A stretch of 64,000 bases of DNA from the NCBI GenBank assembly GCA_902551985.1, contig CACDFI010000007.1, positions 24,880-88,879 on the forward strand, given 5' to 3'. Position 1 is the first letter of the stretch, and every line of letters begins with the position of its first letter. This stretch comes from an uncultured Pelagibacteraceae bacterium (lineage in GTDB: Bacteria > Pseudomonadota > Alphaproteobacteria > Pelagibacterales > Pelagibacteraceae). Of this stretch, positions 55,593-63,912 are shown piece by piece. The notes under the pieces are model-generated. The model was not told where the DNA came from and made no database searches. It saw nothing but the letters and a program-made list of their open reading frames with translations. The position numbers and the translations under genes were made by a program.

Positions 55593-57437
55593 ATGAAAAA
55601 AATAAAGCTTACTTGCGCACATGCCTTGGTTAAACATCTAGTAGCTCAAAAAATCTACATAGAAGGTAAAGTTGAGCCTTTATTTCCAGGGGCATTTGGT
55701 ATTTTTGGTCATGGGAATGTTGCATGCATAGGTCAAGCATTAGAGGAAAATAAGGATAAACTTCCAACTTATAGAGGTCACCATGAACAAAATATGGCCT
55801 TAACAGGCATTGCTTTTTCAAGAGCTAAAAGAAGAAAACAAATTTTTATTGCAACAAGTTCTGTTGGGCCTGGATCTACAAATTTAGTGACTGCGTCTGC
55901 GGTAGCGATGAGTAATAGATTGCCTATTTTATTTTTACCTGGAGATACTTATGCGAATAGAATGCCAGATCCTGTGCTACAGCAAGTAGAGCATTTTTCA
56001 AATCCAGGAATGACAGCAAACGACTCTTTTAAACCAGTTACAAAATATTTTGATAGAATTACAAGACCTGAACAAATAATACAATCCCTTCCGCAAGCAA
56101 TTCAAACAATGCTTGATCCTGCTGATACTGGCCCAGCGTGTTTATCTTTGTGTCAAGATGTGCAAGGGGAGACATTTGATTATCCAGAGGAATTTTTTAA
56201 AGAAAGAATACATAACATAAGAAGACCTAAACCAGATGATTTTCAAATCAAACAAGCAATGGAAAAAATTAAAAAATCAAAAAAACCAATTATTATTTCT
56301 GGAGGGGGAGTTTTCTATTCAGATGCAATGGATGAATTAGGAAGTTTTGCCATAAAACATAACATACCAGTCACACAAACCGTGATGGGATACTCAACAA
56401 TGAAAAGAGATCATTCTCATTTTCTTGGTCCAATAGGAGGCCTTGGTGGTAGAGCTGCAAATAACTTAGCAAAAGAAACTGATTTAGCTATTTGTGTTGG
56501 TACAAAATTGGCAGATTTTACAACAGGTTCGTGGGCTAATTTTGAAAACCCTGAATTTAAATTGGTTTCAATTAATATTGCAAGACATGATGCAAACAAA
56601 CATTTAGCCGAGGCAGTTATTGGAGATGCTAAAGTTTGTTTATCAGAGTTGTCAAATTCTTTAGGAAATTGGAAATCTCCTGATAGTTGGCATAAAAAAT
56701 CACAAGACGAACTTAAATCTTGGAATGAGTATGTTGATAAAGAAAGCGGTCCAACAAACCAAGAAACACCAAACTATGCACATGCCGTGGGGGCAATTTA
56801 TCGAAATTCAGATCCAACAGACATAGCAGTTACTGCTGCTGGTGGATTAGTTGGTGAGGTAGTCCAAGTCTGGAGACCAAAAGAGCTAAATACGCATGAA
56901 ACAGAATGGGGTTTTAGTTGCATGAGTTATGAAATTTCTGGTGCGCTGGGAATTAAGATGGCAAATCCTGACAAAGACGTAATAGCTTTTGTGGGAGATG
57001 GCTCATATTTATTAAATAATTCAGACATTTATTCGTCGGTTTTAACAAATAACAAATTAATAATAATTGTTTGTGATAATGGTGGTCATGCAGTTATAAA
57101 TAGACTTCAATTGTTTAAAGGTGGAAAAGAATTTAATTGCTTATTTAATTCATCTAATATTCAAAATTTTAAGGAAGTAGATTTTGCTCAACATGCAGCT
57201 AGCATGGGTGCAAAATCTGAACATGTTTCCACTATTTCAGAATTAGAGGAAGCATTTAAAAGAGCAAAAAAATCAGATGTGACATATGTAATATCAATAA
57301 AAACTCACAGTTATGAATGGCTCGAAGGTTCAGCTTATTGGGAAAGCCCTACGCTTGAAATTCCAACAACGAAAGAAAATGAGGAAGCTTTAAAACTTCA
57401 TAAAGAAGGTAAAGCAAAACAAAGACAGGGTGTCTAA
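55593..57437 (+). CDS. IolD-like ThDP-dependent trihydroxycyclohexane-dione hydrolase
   Basis: A 614-residue thiamine diphosphate enzyme. The N-terminal domain has Glu65 in YRGHHEQNMALTGIAFSRA, the cofactor-activating Glu; SSVGPGSTNLVTASAVAMSN and LPGDTYANRMPDPVLQQVEH are typical of IolD. The C-terminal ThDP motif is VGDGSYLLNNSD (467-478), then DNGGHAVINRLQ. IolD opens the ring of the dione made by IolE to 5-deoxy-glucuronate. It lies upstream of a third Gfo/Idh/MocA gene by 9 bases. Confidence 0.92.
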   Translation: MKKIKLTCAHALVKHLVAQKIYIEGKVEPLFPGAFGIFGHGNVACIGQALEENKDKLPTYRGHHEQNMALTGIAFSRAKRRKQIFIATSSVGPGSTNLVTASAVAMSNRLPILFLPGDTYANRMPDPVLQQVEHFSNPGMTANDSFKPVTKYFDRITRPEQIIQSLPQAIQTMLDPADTGPACLSLCQDVQGETFDYPEEFFKERIHNIRRPKPDDFQIKQAMEKIKKSKKPIIISGGGVFYSDAMDELGSFAIKHNIPVTQTVMGYSTMKRDHSHFLGPIGGLGGRAANNLAKETDLAICVGTKLADFTTGSWANFENPEFKLVSINIARHDANKHLAEAVIGDAKVCLSELSNSLGNWKSPDSWHKKSQDELKSWNEYVDKESGPTNQETPNYAHAVGAIYRNSDPTDIAVTAAGGLVGEVVQVWRPKELNTHETEWGFSCMSYEISGALGIKMANPDKDVIAFVGDGSYLLNNSDIYSSVLTNNKLIIIVCDNGGHAVINRLQLFKGGKEFNCLFNSSNIQNFKEVDFAQHAASMGAKSEHVSTISELEEAFKRAKKSDVTYVISIKTHSYEWLEGSAYWESPTLEIPTTKENEEALKLHKEGKAKQRQGV

Positions 57438-57446
57438 TTTCCTTAT

Positions 57447-58604
57447 ATGAATAAAGTTTTCAAAGTTGGTCTTATTGGCTGCGGTCATATTGCAGAAACT
57501 TATTTTAGAGCAGAGAAATATTTTAATAATATCAAAATAATTAAATGTGCAGATATAAATTTAAAAGCTGCAAGAAAATGTTCCAAAGAGTATGGAATCA
57601 AATTTTTAACTGTCAATGAAATTTTAAAAGATCAAGAAGTTGAAATTATTTTAAATTTAACTATCCCAAAAGCACATTATGAAATTTCAAAAAAAGCTTT
57701 ATTAAATGGTAAACATGTTTACTCAGAGAAACCATTGGCGATTAATTTAAAGGATGGAAAAGAACTTTTAAAAATTTCTAGAAGGAAAAAGTTATACCTT
57801 GGTAATGCACCAGATACATTTTTAGGAGGTGGAATACAAAAATCAAAAGAGCTAGTTGAAAAAAATATAATTGGAAAAATAAAATTAGGTAATGCTGTTT
57901 TTGCCTTTCCTGGAATTCAATCATATCACCCCAATCCAGAACCATGGTTTGCAAAACTTGAAGGAGGTCCTGTAATTGATATGGGGCCATATTACATTAC
58001 AGCTTTAGTAAACCTTTTAGGACCTGCAAAGAAAGTTAGTGGAAGAATAATAAATGGTTCAAAATACAGAACAATAGGAATTGGGCCAAAAAAAGGTAGA
58101 AAATTTAAAGTTAATTGCCCAACAACTTATCTATCTACAATAAACTTTAAAAATAACACAGTAATTAGATTAACATTATCTTTTGATGTCATAGCTCACC
58201 AAAGAAATCATATTGAGCTATATGGTGAAAAAGGTTCAATGATTGTCCCTGATCCAAATATGTTTGGAGGATCAGTGTTCACATGTAAAAAACTTGGAGA
58301 TAATTGGAAAGAATTTAAAACAACAAAAATGCCTTTAGGTAAAATTAATATAAGAACACAAAGTTCAAGAGCAAATGAAGCTCCAACAAATGCAAACTAT
58401 AGAGGCGCAGGACTTTCAGAAATGGCTTATTCAATCGAAAAAAAGAGAAAACATTTATGTAATGGTGAAATTTCATTGCACGTGCTTGATATAATAACCT
58501 CAATCATGAAGGCTTCTAAATCTGGTGTTAATCAACCAATTAAAACTGAGTGTGTTAAACCAAAAAAATTTACAAATATAGATATAAGAAAAATAACTAA
58601 ATAG
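57447..58604 (+). CDS. Gfo/Idh/MocA family oxidoreductase (third in region)
   Basis: A 385-residue dehydrogenase. It has GLIGCGHIAETYFRA (8-22), Lys in YSEKPLAINL, and GPVIDMGPYYITALVNLLGP where Asp and Tyr take the place of the usual Asp-His pair. FPGIQSYHPNPEPWF is typical of a group acting on sugars or cyclitols. The position just after the IolD-like gene suggests a role in the same pathway, perhaps on an epimer of inositol. It is followed by a hydroxyacid dehydrogenase on the same strand. Confidence 0.87.
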   Translation: MNKVFKVGLIGCGHIAETYFRAEKYFNNIKIIKCADINLKAARKCSKEYGIKFLTVNEILKDQEVEIILNLTIPKAHYEISKKALLNGKHVYSEKPLAINLKDGKELLKISRRKKLYLGNAPDTFLGGGIQKSKELVEKNIIGKIKLGNAVFAFPGIQSYHPNPEPWFAKLEGGPVIDMGPYYITALVNLLGPAKKVSGRIINGSKYRTIGIGPKKGRKFKVNCPTTYLSTINFKNNTVIRLTLSFDVIAHQRNHIELYGEKGSMIVPDPNMFGGSVFTCKKLGDNWKEFKTTKMPLGKINIRTQSSRANEAPTNANYRGAGLSEMAYSIEKKRKHLCNGEISLHVLDIITSIMKASKSGVNQPIKTECVKPKKFTNIDIRKITK

Positions 58605-58613
58605 AGCAAAAAT

Positions 58614-59636
58614 GTGATTAAACCTATTGTAATTTCTGATCCTTATCCAAGAACTTTAGATTTAATTTTTACAAAGACAAAATTAAAAGAACTTAAAACC
58701 AAATATAAAATAATAGTTGCTCCAAAAAAAAATAAAAAAATTTTTTATGAAAATCATATTGGCAAGGCAACATTTATTATGGGTCAACCAAATTTAGATA
58801 AATATTTATTGTCTAAAGCTTCAAAATTAAAATGTATTATAAATGTAGAAAGCAATTTTATGGACAATTTAGACTATGATTATTGTTTCAAAAAAAATAT
58901 TCATGTTATTGCAACCTCGCCAGTATTTTCAAAACCTGTAGCTGAAATTGCTTTAGGTATGACATTGTCTCTTTTAAGAAATATTCACAATGCGCACTTT
59001 GATTTTATTAAATCAAAAGAGAAATACGGTTTAGAAAGTAATTTAAAAGCTTCACTTTTGACAAATAAAAAAATTGGCTTACTGGGGTTTGGAGACTTAG
59101 CAAAATCTTTATACCCCTTACTTTTACCATTCTCAAAAAATATAAATGTGTATGATCCATGGATACCTAAAAGTAAAATAAAAAAAATTGGATTTAATCC
59201 AATTAATTTAAATAAAATGTTTAGTAGTTGTGAAGTAATTTACGTATTAGCAACTATTACCAAAAAGAATAAACATTTAATTGATAAGAAATTGTTAAAT
59301 AAAATGAAATCTGGAACTGTTTTTATCTTAATGAGTAGAGCAGCAATAGTTAATTTTAAAGATTTGATTAATAGAATTAAAAAGGGAGATATTTATGTCG
59401 CAACTGATGTCTTTCCAGATGAACCAGTAAAAAAAAATGATCCAATAAGAAAGTTAAAAAATACACTATTTTCTGCTCATAGAGCAGGTGCTTTAGAAGA
59501 AGCTTTTTACAAAATGGGTGAAATAGTTTTGAAAGATATGAAGCTTGTTCTAAAAAATATGCCACCTAAATTCTGTAAAAGAGCTCAAAGAAAAACTGTA
59601 AAACTTTTAGCCTCAAAACCAGTTGCAATTAACTGA
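58614..59636 (+). CDS. D-isomer-specific 2-hydroxyacid dehydrogenase (second in region)
   Basis: A 340-residue protein starting at GTG 58614; the ATG overlapping it (58612) stops at once. Motifs are GLLGFGDLAKSLYPLLLPF, FILMSRAAIVNFKDL with the catalytic Arg, ATDVFPDEPV and SAHRAGAL with the catalytic His. The N-terminal domain is divergent. It differs clearly from the paralogue at 47220-48176. The substrate is unknown; it follows IolD and an oxidoreductase and precedes the ABC importer by 22 bases. Confidence 0.83.
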   Translation: MIKPIVISDPYPRTLDLIFTKTKLKELKTKYKIIVAPKKNKKIFYENHIGKATFIMGQPNLDKYLLSKASKLKCIINVESNFMDNLDYDYCFKKNIHVIATSPVFSKPVAEIALGMTLSLLRNIHNAHFDFIKSKEKYGLESNLKASLLTNKKIGLLGFGDLAKSLYPLLLPFSKNINVYDPWIPKSKIKKIGFNPINLNKMFSSCEVIYVLATITKKNKHLIDKKLLNKMKSGTVFILMSRAAIVNFKDLINRIKKGDIYVATDVFPDEPVKKNDPIRKLKNTLFSAHRAGALEEAFYKMGEIVLKDMKLVLKNMPPKFCKRAQRKTVKLLASKPVAIN

Positions 59637-59658
59637 TTTTTTTATATTTTCTTAAATT

Positions 59659-60408
59659 ATGTCATCTGCCAATCAATTATTATTAGAAGCTAAAAACGTT
59701 ACAAAATACTTCGGTACAATTACTGCTCTTGAAAATGTAAACCTTAAAATTCATGCAGGTGAATGCTTAGGAGTTGTAGGTGACAATGGAGCAGGAAAAA
59801 CAACATTAATGAAGGTTTTATCAGGTTTGTATAAACCTAGTGCAGGCTCTTTACATTTTGAGGGAAAAGAAAAGGTTTTAGAAAGCCCTAGGGACTCTCA
59901 AAACCTAGGTTTAGAAATGGTATATCAAGATCTAGCTTTAGCAGGCAATCTTCCAATAGGCGAAAATATTTTTTTAGGCCGTGAACCAACTACTAATTTA
60001 GGATTATTAAAGTTTCTTGATTATAAAAAAATAAAAGAACTTACAGAGGCACATCTTGGTAAACTTAAAATAAATGTAAAGAGTGCAGATCAAAAAGTTG
60101 AGGAACTTTCAGGCGGACAAAGACAAGCAGTTGCAATTGCTAGATCAACAGCATTCAACGCAAAAGTAGTGATCATGGACGAACCAACAGCAGCCTTAGC
60201 TATTAAAGAAGTTGGTAAAGTTTTGGATTTAATAAATAGTCTAAAAAAGACTGGAGTAGGTGTAATTGTGATCAGTCACAGAATGGATGATATTTTTGCT
60301 GTTTGTGATCGAGTAATGGCTTTGTTTCAAGGAACAAATTTTGCAGAATCTGAATTATCAAATACTTCAAGAGATGAAGTAATTGGATGGATAATGGGTA
60401 AAAAATAA
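59659..60408 (+). CDS. Ribose-type sugar ABC transporter ATPase (single domain)
   Basis: A 249-residue ATPase of the carbohydrate uptake 2 type. It has Walker A GDNGAGKTTLMKVLSG, the FLGREPTTN segment common in RbsA-like proteins, the signature LSGGQRQAVAIARS and Walker B VVIMDEPTAALAIKE. RbsA/MglA normally carry two tandem ATPase domains in about 500 residues; this protein has one, so it should act as a homodimer (as in FrcA). It is followed two bases later by the permease. Confidence 0.93.
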   Translation: MSSANQLLLEAKNVTKYFGTITALENVNLKIHAGECLGVVGDNGAGKTTLMKVLSGLYKPSAGSLHFEGKEKVLESPRDSQNLGLEMVYQDLALAGNLPIGENIFLGREPTTNLGLLKFLDYKKIKELTEAHLGKLKINVKSADQKVEELSGGQRQAVAIARSTAFNAKVVIMDEPTAALAIKEVGKVLDLINSLKKTGVGVIVISHRMDDIFAVCDRVMALFQGTNFAESELSNTSRDEVIGWIMGKK

Positions 60409-60410
60409 TT

Positions 60411-61424
60411 ATGGACTCAAAAGATCAAGAAAAAGACTCTTTATATCTAAAACTCATTCCTTATTTTGAGAAATACGGAATATTATTATTATTAGTTATA
60501 ATGATAGTAGTAATGCATTTTCTTCAACCTGATGTTTTTTTATCTTGGAGAAATGTAACAAACGTTTTTAAACAAATCTCTTGGCAGTCAATGCTGGCTC
60601 TAGGAGTATTCATGGTGATTGTAACCGCTGGTATAGATCTTTCAGTTGGATCTATAATGATGTTGTCACTAATGATACTTGCAATTGTCGCTAAGGCTGG
60701 TGCTCCATGGTATATTGTTGTTATCACACCTCTTATAGCTGGATTTCTATGTGGGTTATTTAATGGTTTAGGGATTACATTACTAAGGATGCCTCATCCG
60801 TTTATAATGACACTAGGCACATTATATATATTTCGAGGTACAGGTAATTTAATTTCTGGTGGAACTCCGATAAGTGGCTTCACAGATGAAGTGAGATACC
60901 TTGGGCATGGAAGAATTGATTTAACTTGGCTTGGTTTAGAAAAGTCGCAATACCTTCCTGTTAGTTTAGTTCTTATTGCAATTGTCTATATAATATTTTG
61001 GATATTCATGAACAAGACTCGAACAGGTAAATGGATATATGCAATTGGTGGTAATCCAAATGCAGCAAGAGCCTCAGGTATTAATGTAAATAAAATTCTT
61101 GTAATAGTTTATTCGCTTTGTGGTTTTTTATCTGGTATTGGAGCTTTGATTTTAGCTGGTCGAACAGACTCAGGTTATCCAAATGCAGGATTGCAGTCTG
61201 AATTGGATGCTATTGCAGCATGTATTATCGGAGGGGCTAGTTTTTTCGGTGGAAGAGGTACCGTTTTAGGTGTTTTTGCAGGAGTGATGATAATGGGAAT
61301 CTTAAGAAATGGTCTTAATTTAATGGATGTTAGTTCATTTTGGCAGCAAGTATTAATAGGCTCAATTATTGTATTAGCCGTATATGTTGACGTTCTGAGA
61401 AGAGATTTTGGAACTAGAAAATAA
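60411..61424 (+). CDS. Ribose-type sugar ABC transporter permease (RbsC-like)
   Basis: A 337-residue permease with eight to ten hydrophobic segments. It has ITAGIDLSVGSIMMLSLM, PHPFIMTLGTLYIFRG, GGNPNAARASGINVNKI (cytoplasmic coupling loop) and CIIGGASFFGGRGTVLGVFA, all characteristic of RbsC, XylH and inositol permeases. It sits between the ATPase and the binding protein. Sequence alone does not tell the sugar. Confidence 0.95.
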   Translation: MDSKDQEKDSLYLKLIPYFEKYGILLLLVIMIVVMHFLQPDVFLSWRNVTNVFKQISWQSMLALGVFMVIVTAGIDLSVGSIMMLSLMILAIVAKAGAPWYIVVITPLIAGFLCGLFNGLGITLLRMPHPFIMTLGTLYIFRGTGNLISGGTPISGFTDEVRYLGHGRIDLTWLGLEKSQYLPVSLVLIAIVYIIFWIFMNKTRTGKWIYAIGGNPNAARASGINVNKILVIVYSLCGFLSGIGALILAGRTDSGYPNAGLQSELDAIAACIIGGASFFGGRGTVLGVFAGVMIMGILRNGLNLMDVSSFWQQVLIGSIIVLAVYVDVLRRDFGTRK

Positions 61425-61451
61425 ATCACGTAAAAGTTGAATCAAAAAATA

Positions 61452-61480
61452 GTTACCTTTGTAACAGTTGAATTTTTTTT
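61452..61480 (+). promoter_or_regulatory. Small hairpin with T-run between permease and binding-protein genes
   Basis: GTTAC (61452-61456) and GTAAC (61461-61465) form a short inverted repeat with a CTTT loop, followed by AGTTGAA and eight T. It may be a weak terminator or attenuator that sets a different level for the binding protein, or an operator. The stem is only 5 base pairs. Confidence 0.35.
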
Positions 61481-61528
61481 AAAAATTTTATTAAATTAAT
61501 TTTTAATAATTATTAAAGGGGTAAATAT

Positions 61529-62461
61529 ATGAGAGATATAAAAAGAAAAATTGTTGTTTTCTTTTCAGCAGTTTTTTTATTAGTTAGCATGGGTTCAGCT
61601 TCTTTTGCTGATGGTCATGGTAAAAAAATCTTATTCAGTATTAAAGGACCTGGATCTGGAAATCCATTCTGGGCTTCTGTTACAAAAGGTGCTGAAGAAG
61701 AGGCTAAAAAATTAGGAGTTAAACTAATTCTAATCGCACCTCCACAAGAGGGAGATGTTCAAGCGCAGATTAACCAAGTTGAAGATCAACTTGCAAAAGG
61801 TGTTGATGCTCTAGCTCTTGCGCCAGGAGATCCAAATGCGTTTGCACCGATAGTAGACGATGCTATTAAGAGCGGAGTTCCAGTTGTATTTGTTGATACA
61901 AAAGGAATAAACGAAGGTGTTACTTTTATTGGAACAAATAATATGAATGGTGCAGAATTAGCAGCAAAATTTATTTGTGATAAAACTCCAAAAGGTTCAG
62001 ATGTTGCAATTCTTACAGGAATTGAGTCTCAATCAACTGCATTATTAAGAAGAGATGGTGCAATTAAAGGATTTAAAAATTGTGGTTTAAATCTTGTTGC
62101 AACTCAAACTGCTGAATGGGATACTGCAAAAGGTAGATCTGTTACTGAGTCAATCATTTTGAAAAATCCTAACATCAAAGCAATATTTGCTTCTAACGAC
62201 AATATGGGTTTAGGTGCAATGCAAGCTCTTAAGGATGCTGATATGAATGATGTAATCGTTGTTGGTTTTGATGCTACTCCTGATGCTGCTACAAGTATCT
62301 TAAAAGGAGAGATGACTGCAACAATAGCTCAGTTCTCATACAACATGGGTGCATATGGAGTTAAATATGCTCTTGAGTTAGCTAATGGTGGAAGTATTGA
62401 TCCTAATATTGATACAGGAACACAATTAGTAACTAAAGAAAACGCTAACGATTTTAAATAA
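61529..62461 (+). CDS. Sugar ABC transporter periplasmic binding protein (RbsB-like)
   Basis: A 310-residue secreted protein. A signal peptide (about 1-28, VVFFSAVFLLVSMGSASFA) is followed by the type I periplasmic binding fold: SIKGPGSGNPFWASVTKGAE, QVEDQLAKGVDALALAPGDP, NNMNGAELAAKF, FASNDNMGLGAMQALKDAD and VVGFDATPDAA. AAAGGGG precedes the ATG, one of the best ribosome binding sites here, fitting high expression. It is followed by a clear terminator. The likely sugar is inositol or a pentose, by context only. Confidence 0.94.
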   Translation: MRDIKRKIVVFFSAVFLLVSMGSASFADGHGKKILFSIKGPGSGNPFWASVTKGAEEEAKKLGVKLILIAPPQEGDVQAQINQVEDQLAKGVDALALAPGDPNAFAPIVDDAIKSGVPVVFVDTKGINEGVTFIGTNNMNGAELAAKFICDKTPKGSDVAILTGIESQSTALLRRDGAIKGFKNCGLNLVATQTAEWDTAKGRSVTESIILKNPNIKAIFASNDNMGLGAMQALKDADMNDVIVVGFDATPDAATSILKGEMTATIAQFSYNMGAYGVKYALELANGGSIDPNIDTGTQLVTKENANDFK

Positions 62462-62481
62462 TCTTTAGAAAAAACAAAATT

Positions 62482-62515
62482 AAAAGGGTGGAATTTTATT
62501 TCACCCTTTTTTTTT
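62482..62515 (+). terminator. Intrinsic terminator after the binding-protein gene
   Basis: AAAAGGGTG (62482-62490) pairs with CACCCTTTT (62502-62510) around an 11-base loop; the T-run continues to 62515. It ends the ABC importer transcript, 20 bases after the stop. It is the clearest intrinsic terminator found in the window. Confidence 0.9.
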
Positions 62516-62533
62516 ATGTAATATAGTATTCTA

Positions 62534-62998
62534 ATGCTAATTAATATTAATCCAATTTTAAATCCTGAACTATTATATCATTTAAGAGCCATGGGACATG
62601 GTGATAAATTAGTGTTAACAGATGCAAATTTTCCTGCTTATTCTCATTCTTTAAATAATAAAGTAATTAGATTAGATGGTGTTAATATCTATGAAGCTGC
62701 AAAAGCTATTCTTTCAGTTTTTCCATTAGATAGTTTTATTGACTCTGCTGCAGAGAGAATGCAAGTTGATAATAAACCAGATGAATTAACAGAGTGTCAC
62801 AAAGATTTTATAAAAGCTGTGAGAGAAGCTTCTGGAGAAAATTGGAAAGTAGGCTCAATTGAGAGACAAGAATTTTATAAAGTAGCAAAGAAATCTCAAT
62901 TAATCGTATCTACTTCTGAAACAAGACCTTATGGATGTTTTATACTAACAAAAGGAGTAATTAAACCAGATGGTAGCGTTTGGGTTCTTGATAAATAA
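62534..62998 (+). CDS. FucU/RbsD-family sugar mutarotase
   Basis: A 154-residue protein. ELLYHLRAMGHGDKLVLTDA followed by NFPAYSHS is the FucU-type N-terminus, with GHGD carrying the catalytic His, and SETRPYGCFILTKGV near the end has the family Tyr. It interconverts sugar anomers (fucose or ribose in known cases). It lies between the importer and the ribokinase-like gene, whose ATG overlaps its last base. It may supply the right anomer to the kinase. Confidence 0.88.
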   Translation: MLININPILNPELLYHLRAMGHGDKLVLTDANFPAYSHSLNNKVIRLDGVNIYEAAKAILSVFPLDSFIDSAAERMQVDNKPDELTECHKDFIKAVREASGENWKVGSIERQEFYKVAKKSQLIVSTSETRPYGCFILTKGVIKPDGSVWVLDK

Positions 62999-63912
62999 TG
63001 AACTCTATATGCATTTTTGGAGTATTCGTAGCTGACCTATGTTTCTTTGCTGAAAAAATTCCTGTTAAAGGAGAAACAGTTTTAGGTAAAAATCATATAA
63101 TTGGACCAGGCGGCAAAGGGTCTAATCAAGCAATTGCTGCTGCAAGACTTGGTGGAAACGTAAATTTTATTACTAAAATAGGAAAAGATCAAAATGCAAA
63201 GATGGCTCTTGAACTTTATGAAGAAGCTGGAATTAATACAGGCTCAATAATCCAAGATCCAAATCAGTCAACAGGCGTTGCAGGTATAATGATAAATGAA
63301 AAAACAGGGGATAATGCTATTAATATTGTACCAGGAGCAGCTGGAACGATATCTAATAAAGATATTGATAACAATATTGATGTTATAAAAAAATCAGAAA
63401 TCTTTTTAACACAACTAGAAACACCTAATGAAGTAACTAGTTATGCACTTAATAGAGCAAAAGAGACAGGATCTGTTACAATTTTTAATCCTGCTCCTGC
63501 ATCAAATATTAAAGAAAGTGATTTTAAATGTATTGATTATTTTACTCCTAATGAAACTGAAGCAAGTTATTATTTAGATAAAAAGGTTGAAAGTAAAACA
63601 GAAATTGAAGAAGCTGCAAAAACTTTTTTGGCAAAAGGAGTAAAAAATATAGTTATAACATTAGGCCCAAAAGGTCTTTACTTTGCAAATTCTGATGAAA
63701 GTTTTTTTATAGATGTTTATAGTTTAAAGGATAAAGTGATTGATACAACAGGAGCAGGTGATGCTTTTAATGGGGCTTTTGCTTATGCTTTATCTAATAA
63801 TTTAAAAATCAAAGATGCTTTAGAATTTTCAAATAAAGTAGCTGCAATTTCCACCACAAAAGCAGGTGCAGCAAATTCAATGCCTAAAATTAATGAAGTA
63901 GAAACTTATTAG
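62998..63912 (+). CDS. rbsK: Ribokinase-like PfkB sugar kinase
   Basis: A 304-residue PfkB kinase. It has the N-terminal signature GPGGKGSNQAIAAARLGGNV (38-57), FNPAPAS, and the C-terminal signature DTTGAGDAFNGAFAYAL with the catalytic Asp. RbsK phosphorylates ribose; a 5-dehydro-2-deoxygluconokinase (IolC) role is an alternative given the context, but the GGKGSNQA pattern favours RbsK. The stop abuts the stop of the next, convergent gene. Confidence 0.88.
   Translation: MNSICIFGVFVADLCFFAEKIPVKGETVLGKNHIIGPGGKGSNQAIAAARLGGNVNFITKIGKDQNAKMALELYEEAGINTGSIIQDPNQSTGVAGIMINEKTGDNAINIVPGAAGTISNKDIDNNIDVIKKSEIFLTQLETPNEVTSYALNRAKETGSVTIFNPAPASNIKESDFKCIDYFTPNETEASYYLDKKVESKTEIEEAAKTFLAKGVKNIVITLGPKGLYFANSDESFFIDVYSLKDKVIDTTGAGDAFNGAFAYALSNNLKIKDALEFSNKVAAISTTKAGAANSMPKINEVETY

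Noticed and set aside
61452..61480. Full intrinsic terminator after the permease gene
   Set aside because: The stem is only 5 base pairs and the T-run starts 7 bases away; reported only as a weak possible element.
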